DNA from: Diplonema japonicum | Taxonomy: Eukaryota; Euglenozoa; Diplonemea; Diplonemida; Diplonemidae | Direction: 5' to 3' | DNA: 64,000 bases | Assembly: GCA_964019335.1 (NCBI GenBank) | Contig: OZ025744.1 | Span: 307,709-371,708 of the forward strand | In this document: piece by piece, positions 19,996-29,864 of the stretch | Layout of the letters: each line of letters begins with the position of its first letter | Numbering within the stretch: position 1 is the first letter of the stretch | The notes under the pieces: generated by a model | Databases searched by the model: none | Told to the model about the DNA's origin: nothing | The model's input: the letters and a program-made list of their open reading frames with translations, nothing else | Position numbers and translations under genes: made by a program

Positions 19996-22800
19996 TTAGT
20001 TACCCATAAGCCGGGACAAAGCATTGCCCTGTTCTCCATGTCCCCGCCTCACAGCGGAAGTGGTGGTCTGTTCAGGGACGGGTGAAGATGTAGAAGATGG
20101 GTACCAAGGTTTGGTTCCCGGTGGGCCCAAAATGGTGTGAATAGGTGTTGTGTCTGTGTGGAAAGCAACGGTCTCAGACTCGAGGCCCTTGGGGCGGATT
20201 CCTATGTGAGAGAGGAGTATGGTGGTTGTGTTTGCAAGGTCCTCTTCGTCACTATACTTCTCTTCTGTGCCCTTCTCCCAGTTCCCTCCGACGATGCCAA
20301 GCATCACAGACTCTACGCTCCCTATGCATAGCAGCCCTATCTTGTGTCCTGCACCTCCATCCAGCCCTGCCTGTCTGCACACCCCTTTGGCATCTCGGAC
20401 ATGCACTACGACGCTGCACAAGAACACGTATCCCTGCTTCACCTCCTCCTTTAGAAGGTCCACCCATGCGCCCGCGTAGATGTAAACCTGACCGAAGCTC
20501 CACGCTTCTTCCAGGAGTACGAACAGTGCCTGCATGGTGAGGCGGACAAGCTCCGCGTGGTGCTGCTGGGGAACGTTAGTGAGGTCCTGCGGTCTACAGC
20601 CCAGTGGCGTGAGAGATATGGTGTCCATCTTGTTCTGCTGGAAAGCAGAAAGCACGCAACGCCAAGTCTGAGTCATCCTGAGCTTGTACTGGTACCTAGC
20701 AGTGGGAAGCCAGTCGCCGGCATCACCGTAGAAGTACTTCCCCAGTTCGCCAGGGCCTGCATGGCGGGACGTGAAGTTGGGTGACGCAGCAGTGACGATC
20801 GTGATGGGCTCGCCTTTGTTTGGCTCCAGCTGGTTGGTAACATCGTTTGTGGAGATGGTGAGGAGGTGCCCGATCACCTTCGTGCAGCAGAAAGATGCCA
20901 GCTCTGAAATAGAGTACTTTAGGATCATATCTAAATCCCGCTTCGTCCACCCGTCGGAAAGCGACCCCTTCCGTGCCTCAAGCCACGACCCTGCTTGCTG
21001 CATGAGGAATAGCTCCGCTTTCCAGTCAGCCGCTTGTTCTGCCAGCCTGTCAACCATCCACAATGCTTCGGCTTTTTCCTCGTCATTTCCCGACCCTCTC
21101 ACGTCCGCGTAGTGCTTCTCCGCTCCCACCACCAGCTTTGTAGTGGTGTCGGCCGACGCGTCCAACACATCTGCAAGAGGGAAGTGCTGCCGCATTGTAA
21201 AGTATGTCACCGTCTTCACTGTCACCATCTTCTGGAGCACCCTGCGCACGTCGACCATCGCTGTGTGCTGCGTTATGAAGCTGCACGACGACACAATGCT
21301 CATCGCACCCTCGCATGCCAGCTGGAAGCTCCTGTTCCCGTACATCTTCGTCAGGACAGGGTCAGCGTTCATGTTGGTTGTCTGGTTTGCGACACCGCCG
21401 AGGACCATCGTCAGCGAAGCAAGGCCTGTGGGGAACCTCGTGCGCACCGCGATCCCAGGGATGCCGTGCTTCCATTCCACCGAACGCGACTCGTCCCGCC
21501 CAAGCCACTGCAGTATAGAAGTGCCAAGACGGTACTTAGCTGGAATGAAGGCAGCGGGTGCATCGGGAATGGTGGGGTCCCATTCACCGTCGCTGTTGGC
21601 TACGAGATACTCGCGGTGCTCAGGGGCCGCATTCACCACCTCCATCAGTGTGTCTGTCCCAAAGGCCTTCATGATGGGCGGGCCTTTGCGAGTCTCGTCA
21701 GCTTCGCCGAAGTTGAAGACGACACGGCGTGTGGACTGGTCCTCGGCAGGCAGATTCTGGGATTTCGCGCGACTCTCGGGGCAGTAGATTTGCGTGTAGT
21801 CGCCTTGCCCCGCATGTGGGAACACTGCGACGCCGCCGCCTTTGATGGCGTGGAGCGAGTGCTTCGGCACGTTGAAGACTGTGTAGCGGTAGGTGGTGAC
21901 CTTGAGGCCGTGCGTGTTGATGAGGGATGCGACCTTCGCCATAGCTTCCGAGTTGAGAGGGTCTTCCGCACGGCAGGCATCGAGGATGATGTACACGTCA
22001 GACACGATCTTGCGCTCCTTGGCGGCGACGGCAGTGTCAATTACGTCTTCCTCCAAGGGCAGGCCGGCCACGAAAAGCCTCCGGATTTGTTTCTTCGCAA
22101 GAGAAGCAAGCACCGCCTCGTGGAAGGACATGGTCTGCACGGACGACCCGTTGGGAATAAGTGCCATCATGTCGGGGCCCACGTTCATGTTCGACATGTT
22201 GACACCATCGATGACGTCGAGCCCTGAGCAGTACGGCGCGATGCAGCCCGTGTACACCAGCAGCTTCGCTACCAGCCTTGAGGTGTCTCTGTCACGGTGG
22301 AGGCCTAGGTCACGGAGTTCATCTAAGACTTCCTTCGTGTACTGGAAGGCAGATGGGGAGTGTATCTGCTCGTGGTATGACTTGAATCCCAAAACAATGC
22401 GTTTCGGCACCAACGATCTGATGTGGGACAGGGTTTCAGCAAGCTTCCAATACACGCGGCTCCCCGGAGACCCGTTTATGCAGTACTTTGCTCTGCCTTG
22501 TCTGCCCAGCCTGTCTTGGAACAGGCAGTGGTCTCCAGGAATGTCGTCCTTTGCAACCGCGATGCACCACCTTGCGGTCAGCCTGCCCTCCATGCTGAGC
22601 AGGATCTGGTTGATGACGAACATCGCGTTGTGGGCCCCTTCCACCCTCCGCTTCCCATGCACCATGTCGTTCTGCACCCCCACCAAGCACAGGCAGTCCC
22701 CATCCTTCCCGATGCTCCCTCCCAACGGGGCAGCCTCTCTGAAGGTTCCATTCGCCACATATTCATCCAGCTTGAGCCACCCCTCACACTTCCATGCCAT
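19996..22800 (-). CDS. Isochorismatase/nicotinamidase-like pseudoenzyme with long C-terminal region
   Basis: The N-terminal 330 residues follow the isochorismatase-like hydrolase fold: CLCLVGVQNDMVHG (strand 1), DIPGDHCLFQDRLGRQG, GFKSYHEQIHSPSAF, then FVAGLPLEEDVIDTA with IILDACRAEDP. In nicotinamidases strand 1 carries a catalytic Asp (VDxQNDF) and the later motif a nucleophilic Cys (GLATDYCV). Here they are Gly41 and Asp (near residue 250), so activity is unlikely. The C-terminal part includes ITIVTAASPNFTSRHAGPG and LTPLGCRPQDLTNVP, faintly like a macrodomain, which would suggest NAD or ADP-ribose sensing. I choose ATG 22800 over 22878 because CTTCATTTCTGCCAG (AG at 22808-22809) lies 7 bases before it. 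Length 934 aa. Confidence 0.65.
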   Translation of the reverse strand: MAWKCEGWLKLDEYVANGTFREAAPLGGSIGKDGDCLCLVGVQNDMVHGKRRVEGAHNAMFVINQILLSMEGRLTARWCIAVAKDDIPGDHCLFQDRLGRQGRAKYCINGSPGSRVYWKLAETLSHIRSLVPKRIVLGFKSYHEQIHSPSAFQYTKEVLDELRDLGLHRDRDTSRLVAKLLVYTGCIAPYCSGLDVIDGVNMSNMNVGPDMMALIPNGSSVQTMSFHEAVLASLAKKQIRRLFVAGLPLEEDVIDTAVAAKERKIVSDVYIILDACRAEDPLNSEAMAKVASLINTHGLKVTTYRYTVFNVPKHSLHAIKGGGVAVFPHAGQGDYTQIYCPESRAKSQNLPAEDQSTRRVVFNFGEADETRKGPPIMKAFGTDTLMEVVNAAPEHREYLVANSDGEWDPTIPDAPAAFIPAKYRLGTSILQWLGRDESRSVEWKHGIPGIAVRTRFPTGLASLTMVLGGVANQTTNMNADPVLTKMYGNRSFQLACEGAMSIVSSCSFITQHTAMVDVRRVLQKMVTVKTVTYFTMRQHFPLADVLDASADTTTKLVVGAEKHYADVRGSGNDEEKAEALWMVDRLAEQAADWKAELFLMQQAGSWLEARKGSLSDGWTKRDLDMILKYSISELASFCCTKVIGHLLTISTNDVTNQLEPNKGEPITIVTAASPNFTSRHAGPGELGKYFYGDAGDWLPTARYQYKLRMTQTWRCVLSAFQQNKMDTISLTPLGCRPQDLTNVPQQHHAELVRLTMQALFVLLEEAWSFGQVYIYAGAWVDLLKEEVKQGYVFLCSVVVHVRDAKGVCRQAGLDGGAGHKIGLLCIGSVESVMLGIVGGNWEKGTEEKYSDEEDLANTTTILLSHIGIRPKGLESETVAFHTDTTPIHTILGPPGTKPWYPSSTSSPVPEQTTTSAVRRGHGEQGNALSRLMGN

Positions 22801-22807
22801 TTCAGGC

Positions 22808-22836
22808 CTGGCAGAAATGAAGATTGAAGATGCCCC
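22808..22836 (-). promoter_or_regulatory. Predicted spliced-leader acceptor deciding the start at 22800
   Basis: Minus strand CATCTTCAATCTTCATTTC then TGCCAG. Splicing here removes the upstream in-frame ATG at 22878 from the mature mRNA, leaving the ATG at 22800 as the first start. Confidence 0.45.
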
Positions 22837-23110
22837 CCCACCCCACCCCGTTCCCTTTGACAGACGGGAAGCGTTCAACCCCTGACTGGAAGGCAGGCTT
22901 CAGTCCCTACGCAAAGGACGCTCAACGGCCCCATCGTCGACGACAAGGAAAGTGGTGGACTTATCGCAGATTACGCTGATACATGTCGTTTGGGGTAACG
23001 GGGACGATCCAGAATGCCGCAGAGCTCACCTTGCACACCGGAAGACGCGGAAAAAATACACGGCTTGGTGGGGTACCGAGTTGACGCAACAGTCGGCAAA
23101 GGAAGTAACA

Positions 23111-23144
<34 letters not shown>

Positions 23145-23325
23145 AGGGGAAAGGAGGGGGGGAAACGATGTTTGCAATGGTGAAAATATTAAATTTTAGA
23201 AACAAGAAAAAAAGGGGGGGGTATACCGAACAGAAAAACCATAATCAAAAAGGGTGGGAGGCAAGGTATTTACACTACGGACCTTCTGCAGATCGGGGTG
23301 CTGGTGACGGTTGCTATCAAAAAGC
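22837..23325. other. Intergenic, A-rich
   Basis: A 29-base A run (about 23114-23142) and G runs. Nothing gene-like is seen. Confidence 0.5.
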
Positions 23326-24729
23326 TCAAAGATCGTTGATGGAACTGACGCCGAGGGCCCTGAGGTCATCCTCTGTGAAAACGCCCTGCAGCGTGTTGGT
23401 GGTAGAAGAAAAAAGCAATACCTTTGGCAGGAAGTCTTTCAACTTCACAGCGTGTTCTCTGAGCAGCTTGAGACGCTCCTGTCGGATAACGTCTTGGATC
23501 TCCGCTTCCTTTTCGGTGGCTTGCTTCGCAGCAGCCAGCTCAGACTGCCTCTCGAGTTCTCGTTGCTTCTTCCTCTCCTCAATAAGCCTCTGCACCTCCC
23601 TGTTATGCTCGGCCCTCTTTCTGTTCCGGTCCGCCTGCTTCATCTGCTCTATTCTATCGTCCTCAGCGAACTTCTCCATCATCCTCCGCCTGAATTCTAG
23701 CTCCTCCTCAGCCTCTGCCTCCTTCTTGATCATCTTCAGCTCCTTTTGGTACTCGTTCGCCTGCAACATCACTAATCTCGACCTGATATTCTTCTCCATC
23801 TCCTCGCGTGCCCTGTCCCTCTCCTTCTTCTCCACCAGCTCCATGTGGTAGTCTGCGATGAGCGCTTCCATCTCTTCCTTCCTCTGCCGCTCTGCTTGGA
23901 TGGCCTTCGACTGCGCGTCGAGCCTCTGCTGCTGCAGTGCTTCTTTCTCTTTCGCGGTGCGGAGGTTCTCTTCCTTCCTGCGCGACTGCTCTTTCATGTA
24001 TTCCACGATCTTCCTGTCCTCTTCCTTTCGCCTCTCGTCTTCCTCTTGCTTGAACGACTCGCGCTCCTTCAGGTAGTTCTCGATGTACTGCTGCGTCATC
24101 TGCTGCTTGCGGAGCTTCTCTTCCTTCTCCTTCACATCTTCGTTCTGGATTTTTGCCACCACCGCGTCCACATTGCGCTTTTCTTCAAGGAACTGCTGGT
24201 AGGCAGCCAGTCTGGCCATGTCCCTGTCGCGCATTTGTTGTTCCAGCACGCTCTTCTGGTGTGATAAGGTTTCCCTGCGGATCTGGTCTTGCTCGTGCTG
24301 TGCCTCGTCGGCTTTCTGACGAAGGGCGTCCATCTCGTAGTGGTACTTCATTGCTGTCTCCTTCTCCACAGCATCCCTTTCTTTCCCCTCCTCCACTTGT
24401 ACACTGCGCTCCTTGTTCATGTATGCAGTGTGCAACTTTCGCTCGAGCTCCCTGATCTCCGGCGCCTGTTCCCTTACCAGCTGGACCCTCTTCTCCTCTC
24501 TCAACTGCGTGGTCTTCATCTGCTCGAGCTCTGCGGCCATGTTGTGCTCCCTGTCGAGCGCTTTTTGGTAGTTCCTCCTCTCGATCTCCGCCAGTGCCAT
24601 TGCCTCCTCTCTGCTCTCCTCGTCCTTCACAGTCTTCAGCCTGTTGAGCTTTCGCATCCTGTCCACCCTGCTCTCGGAGTCGATGTACCCCTGCAGGATG
24701 TTCCCCATGCTCGACGTGTCCCGCGACAT
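23326..24729 (-). CDS. MNS1-like trichohyalin-plectin-homology axonemal protein
   Basis: An almost continuous charged coiled coil of about 455 residues, matching the TPH-domain proteins of motile axonemes. MNS1 is a microtubule inner protein that stabilises doublets. Diagnostic is the C-terminus LLREHAVKLKDFLPK then GVFTEDDLRALG, as in MNS1 (REHA, then LPKGVF). In the genome these two halves are separated by 36 nt (23386-23421) that begin GTATTG and end CTGCAG. The segment is in frame, so read-through would insert 12 residues, but the splice restores the conserved LPKGVF junction. The start at 24729 follows CACCTAACAG on the minus strand. It fits with the PFR-like gene as a second flagellar gene in the cluster. 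Confidence 0.85.
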   Translation of the reverse strand: MSRDTSSMGNILQGYIDSESRVDRMRKLNRLKTVKDEESREEAMALAEIERRNYQKALDREHNMAAELEQMKTTQLREEKRVQLVREQAPEIRELERKLHTAYMNKERSVQVEEGKERDAVEKETAMKYHYEMDALRQKADEAQHEQDQIRRETLSHQKSVLEQQMRDRDMARLAAYQQFLEEKRNVDAVVAKIQNEDVKEKEEKLRKQQMTQQYIENYLKERESFKQEEDERRKEEDRKIVEYMKEQSRRKEENLRTAKEKEALQQQRLDAQSKAIQAERQRKEEMEALIADYHMELVEKKERDRAREEMEKNIRSRLVMLQANEYQKELKMIKKEAEAEEELEFRRRMMEKFAEDDRIEQMKQADRNRKRAEHNREVQRLIEERKKQRELERQSELAAAKQATEKEAEIQDVIRQERLKLLREHAVKLKDFLPKVLLFSSTTNTLQGVFTEDDLRALGVSSINDL

Positions 24730-24801
24730 TTTCTAGGCTGCCTGTTAGGTGGTTTTTGAAAGGTACGGCAAGGTAAAAGATTCTTGTACTACTATTAGCA
24801 A

Positions 24802-26250
24802 CTACATGGCACCGGAAGGCCCATTCACATTGTACTGTCTTGAAAACCCCATTTGTGCCTTTACCTTGGCCCGCTCCTCCGTGGCGCCTTGCCAGCTGAG
24901 CTCTCTGCCTGTCTGCATGCCAATGGATGGGGTTTGGCCTCTCTCCTGAAAACTTCGTTCTGGTGTGACATTGACATTGGCAGTAATGGTGTGGGGGTTG
25001 AGCGAGAAATCATCGAAGCAAGTAATTTGAGAGGAGGAGGCATCGGGGTGTTGAGGCGTCTGTGCACGGGTCAGTACCTTCTGTATGTCGAAGGGTGCAG
25101 GGGACACACGGCCTGACTGACGTGAGAAGGGTCCCCCAGGGTTGTGGTTGTGGGGTGGCTTCTTTATGTGGTTCTCGTACTGCAAGTCGTTCTGCTCGAG
25201 TGACGTCTTGAAGAACAGCGGGGATGCCCTGCCTTTAGTGATGGCAAAGTCGTACCCCTTCACCTTCCTCCTCCTCATCCGTTCCTCTTTGTCTCCCGCT
25301 GCAGTATCTCTCCATCCTAATTTCGCAAAGGCTGCGGCTCTTGCCTCTGCAGCGCCCCGTAGGCAGCTATCCTTCACTGCTGGCATGTTTCCCCCTCCCT
25401 GTCCCTCTGGCTGCCTGTCCTCATGCCGCCCCGCAGTGTCCCATAGCTTCACGATGTTGTAGTAGTCAGTCAGCGTGTCTACGTTGCGCAGCAGCTGCTT
25501 GTAGTCATTCAGCAGCACGGGTGTCGGGCCCCTGTCGATCTGCCCCCCTCCTTGTCCCTTCTTCTCTTGTCCCTCCCCCTCATGCTCCCCACCCGACCCC
25601 TCGTCATCCATCCCCTGCTGGTCTTCTTGCTCGCACTTCTTCCCTGGTTCTGTTCTCTGGTTGGCCCTTGCGTGTTTCTTGTGTTTGGAGCTACTTTTTT
25701 TCTGTCCCTTGAGGACAATGTACCCGTCCTGGGGTGTAGAAAAGTAGGGGGCGGTGTCACGCCCAGTAGTACGCGAGAAGGGTGGCGGGCCGCGTTTGGT
25801 CGTGAGGTACTTGCGTTCCCTCTCTTTGACTTCGGGTGGTGGTATTTGCTGCGAAAGCTTGGGCTTGAGAGGTGTGCTGCGCGGGCGGCAAAAGGTGTGC
25901 GTGATGGGCCTGGGCTTGGTGAGGGCCATCGCTGTGTCGAAGCTGTAGCTGCCGAAGGTCATGTCCTGTGGCACGGGGGATGTGCTACGTCCTGAGATGG
26001 CACGCATGTTCACAGGCGAAGTGGCCCTGCTGTGGCTGCCTTTGTTGGGTCCTAACTCATGCTGCCCTTCCTCCAATGACCTCTTCCCTGTAACTAAGTG
26101 TTCTATGGATTCATTCAGGCCCGGCTCGCTGCGTAGGTATCGACCTCTCTCAGCTCCATTGCTCATGTCAAAGACATGCTTCAAGGACCTCACCTTGCTG
26201 TTGACCTTGCTCTCCCTCTGCTGACACCACGGCCAACGATCAGTGTCCAT
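24802..26250 (-). CDS. Hypothetical basic protein, about 482 aa
   Basis: I choose the ATG at 26250 (MDTDRWPWCQQR) because a pyrimidine-rich tract ending TTTTTCCAG lies just upstream (about 26279-26295 on plus). I recognise no domain. The protein is rich in charged and polar residues, with low-complexity stretches (SSSKHKKHARANQR, and an E/G-rich centre). Three short similar motifs occur: GPPPFSRTTGR, GRASPLFFKTS and GGPFSRQSGRVSPAPF. No membrane span or signal peptide. It is probably disordered and scaffold-like; its flagellar neighbour is suggestive only. Confidence 0.75.
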   Translation of the reverse strand: MDTDRWPWCQQRESKVNSKVRSLKHVFDMSNGAERGRYLRSEPGLNESIEHLVTGKRSLEEGQHELGPNKGSHSRATSPVNMRAISGRSTSPVPQDMTFGSYSFDTAMALTKPRPITHTFCRPRSTPLKPKLSQQIPPPEVKERERKYLTTKRGPPPFSRTTGRDTAPYFSTPQDGYIVLKGQKKSSSKHKKHARANQRTEPGKKCEQEDQQGMDDEGSGGEHEGEGQEKKGQGGGQIDRGPTPVLLNDYKQLLRNVDTLTDYYNIVKLWDTAGRHEDRQPEGQGGGNMPAVKDSCLRGAAEARAAAFAKLGWRDTAAGDKEERMRRRKVKGYDFAITKGRASPLFFKTSLEQNDLQYENHIKKPPHNHNPGGPFSRQSGRVSPAPFDIQKVLTRAQTPQHPDASSSQITCFDDFSLNPHTITANVNVTPERSFQERGQTPSIGMQTGRELSWQGATEERAKVKAQMGFSRQYNVNGPSGAM

Positions 26251-27959
26251 ATTCCGATCCTTTGGTATAGAAATTTTAGAAAACTGGAAAAACGAAAAGA
26301 GACAAATAAAAAAAATAATAAAAAGGGAGAAATAGACGATAAATTTTGCAGGTGCAACACACCACATCTACAGGCTGGCAGTGTCAGGGATTACTTTTTT
26401 TTTCTCTTCTTCTTCTTTTTTTTTTCTCTTTTTTTCCTCTCAGTCTGTTTTCTGATCCTTTCGTTCTTATCTTTCTTTGGGGTTTGGAATAATCACGAGA
26501 GTATTTGGCTCCTAGCATCTGGGGGTGTGGATTAGTCATGATGTAGGTCAAATAAATGATTTCCAAAAAAAAGGGGGGGGGGTGAAAGAGGGCTGATGCC
26601 AATGAAAGAAACATCCATACAACTGACGTTGGAATGAAGAAGAAGAAGTAGAGTGTAAAGCACACTAAAAGGATTGCACACGTTTTTTGACTTACCAAGT
26701 CAAAAAGAATATAAAAAAAGAAGGGAAGTGGAAATTTTTATTTCGCCCGAACACAAAAAAAGAGACAGGGAAGGTGGAGGGGTGGGAACTGAATGGAATT
26801 GGGAACTTTTTTTTTTTTTACGATTTTCCCTCTCTTTTTTCTCCCTGAGGAGGCCACACCAGCGCAAATAATATCACCTCCTTCTCTTCCTCAAGATTTC
26901 TAAAAGAGAAGAAGGTGATACTCATTGCTCCTCAAAGATAAAACCAGATGAAACAATTCTGCCAAAATAAGAAAAAAAGAATTAAAGGCCCCCCCCCCGA
27001 ATAATCCCTTTATTTGGGCAGTGGAGGGGGGGTGTTAGGGCTCCAAAAAAAAAGAATTATTTTTTGGAATACACTTATTTGGGTTGTACTTATTTGGGCT
27101 GGGGAGCCTGCCACATGGAAAGCAGGGAGCGGGGCTTAGAGCACTTCGGAAATCTTAACATGCCAAATCGTGGACGGGAACCCACAAACGTTGCAGACAA
27201 ACCGCCTGGTTTTGGCGTTAGGTGGTTGCTGGGAGGTTGCGGGGGTCTGAGAGGCTTGAGAAACTGTCAGGGCTTGAGAAGCTGCAAGGGCTTGGGAGGC
27301 TGCTGGAGTCTCGTCAGGTGCAGTGTCCATTGTAACACCCGACTTTTTGGTCAAAAAAGGGGTGTCATAATGGGTTAGGTAGGCTAGTACCCTGCACAGG
27401 CGTAACTGAGAAAAGCCCGTTGCACGACTACCGTGTGACCCCCCACCCCGGTCCCCCAAAAAAAAAAAGAAAGGGGGTCGGGAATTATTTGGGAAATTTG
27501 GAGCGGAAAAATCCCCGAAAAAAAAAAAGAATTATTTGGAAAAAAACACATTATTTGGGAGGGAATTATTCGGGCCCCCCCTTTAAAAAAAAGGGGGGTT
27601 TCATTTAGTGTATCTTAATGTTTCTTTTTTTTTTTTTTTTTTCCCTCTCCCTTTTCAAACGGGAATTGGCAAAAAAAAAAACCCCCCACAAAAAGAGGGA
27701 AAAAAAAAGAATGTGAGTTAAAGGAGGCCGGTGTTGGCGGCGCCCCCTAAAAAGAAGAAAAAAAAGAGGCAAAAGAAAATATCAGTTCATCTGGGAGTGG
27801 GAAAAACGTATTGAGGTAGCCCTTCACACAATCCATTCAATTTCCTCAAAGAAGCAAAAGAAAAAAAAAAAAAGAAGAAAAAAAAAGAAAGAACGTTGAG
27901 TTAAAACAAAATAAAGAAAATAAGAGGTAAAATCACGTTTTTTTTTTTTTTTTTCTTCT
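26251..27959. repeat. Intergenic DNA with dispersed TTATTTGGG motifs and a small minisatellite
   Basis: T-rich and A-rich tracts with no firm gene. The motif TTATTTGGG recurs at about 27010, 27078, 27088, 27485 and 27550, with near-variants at 27530 and 27566 (TTATTCGGG). A GGCTTG(A/G)GA(A/G)GCTG-type repeat lies at about 27247-27306. A minus-strand frame 27330-27136 reads MDTAPDETPAASQALAASQ and ends with RRFVCNVCGFPSTIW, a lone CxxC; it may be the remnant of a zinc-finger protein, but evidence is slight. Confidence 0.4.
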
Positions 27960-29036
27960 CTACTTCAACCTTCTCATCACAGCACGGTAGGTACCAGCAG
28001 CAGGAAACATCTCCGCAGTGTAGATGGTGTCGGTGGCCAGCACCGGAGGGGTTGACAGAACAGAATAGAGCCCAGACATGTTAACGGAAGGCTGTCCCAT
28101 TTCGCCCATGAGCTTGTTTGCTGTGTACCTCCTACCGTCCTGAACGGGTGTCCAGTGGTCGAAGTTTGTCTCTACCCGGAACCAGGCATCAGCAGTCTGG
28201 TTCAAAGACCAGATACCCTGCCCATTGGACGCAGCGTTGGCAGGCCCTGCCCTGTCGCGGGTGACAACAGCCCCCTGCCACGGCTCCGTCCCACACATGG
28301 TGTAGTAAGCAGGTGCGATCAGGAGCTGGTTTTTCATGATGTTGATACCAGCAGGGTAGGTCGCTTGTTGTTCGACACCCCTTCTGATGAAGTAGCCCAC
28401 GGTCATCCCGCCCTGCTCTGCGGCCTTGATGTTATCCTCCACATTCTCAGCCCAGTCGGTGAACCTGGTGTTTGCTTCAACAGACCAGCCGTACGGCCTC
28501 ATAGCAGTAGGGAGTCCGATGTAAGTAGCGAAGGTGGTCCCCTGGTAGACAATCTTCCCGTTTTTAACGAAGTTGACCCACACGGTGATCTCGGGAAGGC
28601 CCGGGATGTTGAAGTCTTGGTTCCGTGCGTGGATGACAGAACCGTTTGCCATCTGTGCCACGATCCCTGTGCACGCCAAGGGGCCGAACTCGTAGAAGAG
28701 GTTTGCGAGGTGGATCTTGTCGACCGTTACGTTGAGTTCCCTTGCCACCCCGTCCATCTCCCTTAGGAAGTCGAGGTCCCATGAGCCGCCCTTCAGCGTG
28801 GCGAGCCTTAGCGACTCTGCAACAGGGTACAGCACCTTCCCAGGGCCGATGAGACCCATCAGCCACGTCAAGACTACATCGATCTTCGGCTTCAGATCCG
28901 AGATGACCTTGTCCCACCTGTGTTCGGGCTTCAGGTCCAGATCAATCGTGTATTCAGGCATTGGGTATTCCGGGGAGCTTAGTCCAGAGACGCCAAGCGC
29001 CACGCAGCTTAGTAGGATAGCGATGGCGAGCTGCAT
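27960..29036 (-). CDS. Acid ceramidase/N-acylethanolamine acid amidase family hydrolase
   Basis: These Ntn hydrolases cleave amide-linked lipids (ceramide, N-acylethanolamines) in lysosomes. The start at 29036 gives a signal peptide (MQLAIAILLSCVALGVSG), then an alpha-domain with EYTIDLDLKPEHRWDKVI, and the catalytic Cys in GPLACTGIVAQMANGSVIHA (near residue 122) with RNQDF after it. This corresponds to CTSIVA...GRNMDF of the mammalian enzymes. Autocleavage would occur before that Cys to free it as the N-terminal nucleophile. Potential N-glycosylation sites are present (NVT, NGS, NQT, NMS). Length 358 aa, the normal family size. Whether the substrate is ceramide or N-acylethanolamine cannot be read from the sequence. 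Confidence 0.9.
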   Translation of the reverse strand: MQLAIAILLSCVALGVSGLSSPEYPMPEYTIDLDLKPEHRWDKVISDLKPKIDVVLTWLMGLIGPGKVLYPVAESLRLATLKGGSWDLDFLREMDGVARELNVTVDKIHLANLFYEFGPLACTGIVAQMANGSVIHARNQDFNIPGLPEITVWVNFVKNGKIVYQGTTFATYIGLPTAMRPYGWSVEANTRFTDWAENVEDNIKAAEQGGMTVGYFIRRGVEQQATYPAGINIMKNQLLIAPAYYTMCGTEPWQGAVVTRDRAGPANAASNGQGIWSLNQTADAWFRVETNFDHWTPVQDGRRYTANKLMGEMGQPSVNMSGLYSVLSTPPVLATDTIYTAEMFPAAGTYRAVMRRLK

Positions 29037-29739
29037 GGTTCCTTTTTTTTTTTTTCTCTTTTTTTTCTTCTTTTTGTTGCTTTTTTTTTTCAAACAAGAA
29101 ACATAGGGGGGGAGAAAAATAAAGAGAAAACTGCTAACTCGACCCCTAGTAAGTTCGGGGGGGGGGGGATTATGCTCAATATCAAACCCCCTTAAGTTTG
29201 AGAACTCAAGGTCTATCGTAAAGTTTCAAAGTAGACCACCCTTGGTTTTCAAAGCTCAACAATATTTTCCCCATATCACAAACAAGAACCAAACCTTTTG
29301 GTGCCAGCCCATAATTTCGATGGGCGGAACACCTGGGCCTTGGGTGTGGCGATTTTGTCTGCCGACTGCTGTTGGTCGTGACAGCTCACATCGGCTACAC
29401 CCATAACCAATAATGGCGCTTCAGAGTGAAAAAAATATTTTCGGGTGGGGGGTATTATTTTTGGCCATTCCAGCCCTTAAAAGTGGGAATAAGTGCTTTA
29501 CCTCCCCTTAAAATGCCACATCGAAATAGCTATCCCATATTACCTTTTGGAAATCCCCATGACGAGGAGTGAAATAAATAGCTATTTTTAACACCCAAGT
29601 GGATCTTAGCGGCACGTGCATCGTGTACCCTGTCTGCCCTCACCTTCTGTGTAGGGTAGGCTGTACCAGGGAGAGCATGACGGTATCCTGGGTATGGGTT
29701 CGCGTGTTGAGCGTCCCCCCACCCTGTAGGCATCCAAAA
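29037..29739. other. Intergenic region
   Basis: No gene. It contains a G13 run near 29157 and several short blocks resembling other non-coding parts of the window (GGCCATTCCAGCCCTT near 29463, the inverse of AGGGCTGGAATGG at 787; AAATAGCTATTTTT near 29577, also at 1571). Confidence 0.4.
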
Positions 29740-29864
29740 ATAATTCTTAATGACTATATGTCTTTGTTGTTCGCGTTTTTTAAAAAGCTGCGAAAGTTTT
29801 TTGCTCGGCACAAGTTGCATATAGTTATAAAATCATTTTTTGAAAGATAAATATTTGTAACAAA
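29740..29864 (+). repeat. Dispersed repeat, copy A
   Basis: About 120 bases, from ATAATTCTTAATGACTATAT to AAATATTTGTAACAAAA, almost identical to 45703-45845 in the same orientation. The second copy has about 14 extra bases after TTGTTGTTCGC. A third, partial copy starts at 2090. It is AT-rich, without coding potential, and ends in an A-rich tail, so it may be a short retroposed element. Confidence 0.75.

Noticed and set aside
21034-22227. 397-aa plus-strand frame
   Set aside because: Antisense to the isochorismatase-like gene; no domain and His/Arg-rich as expected for a shadow frame.
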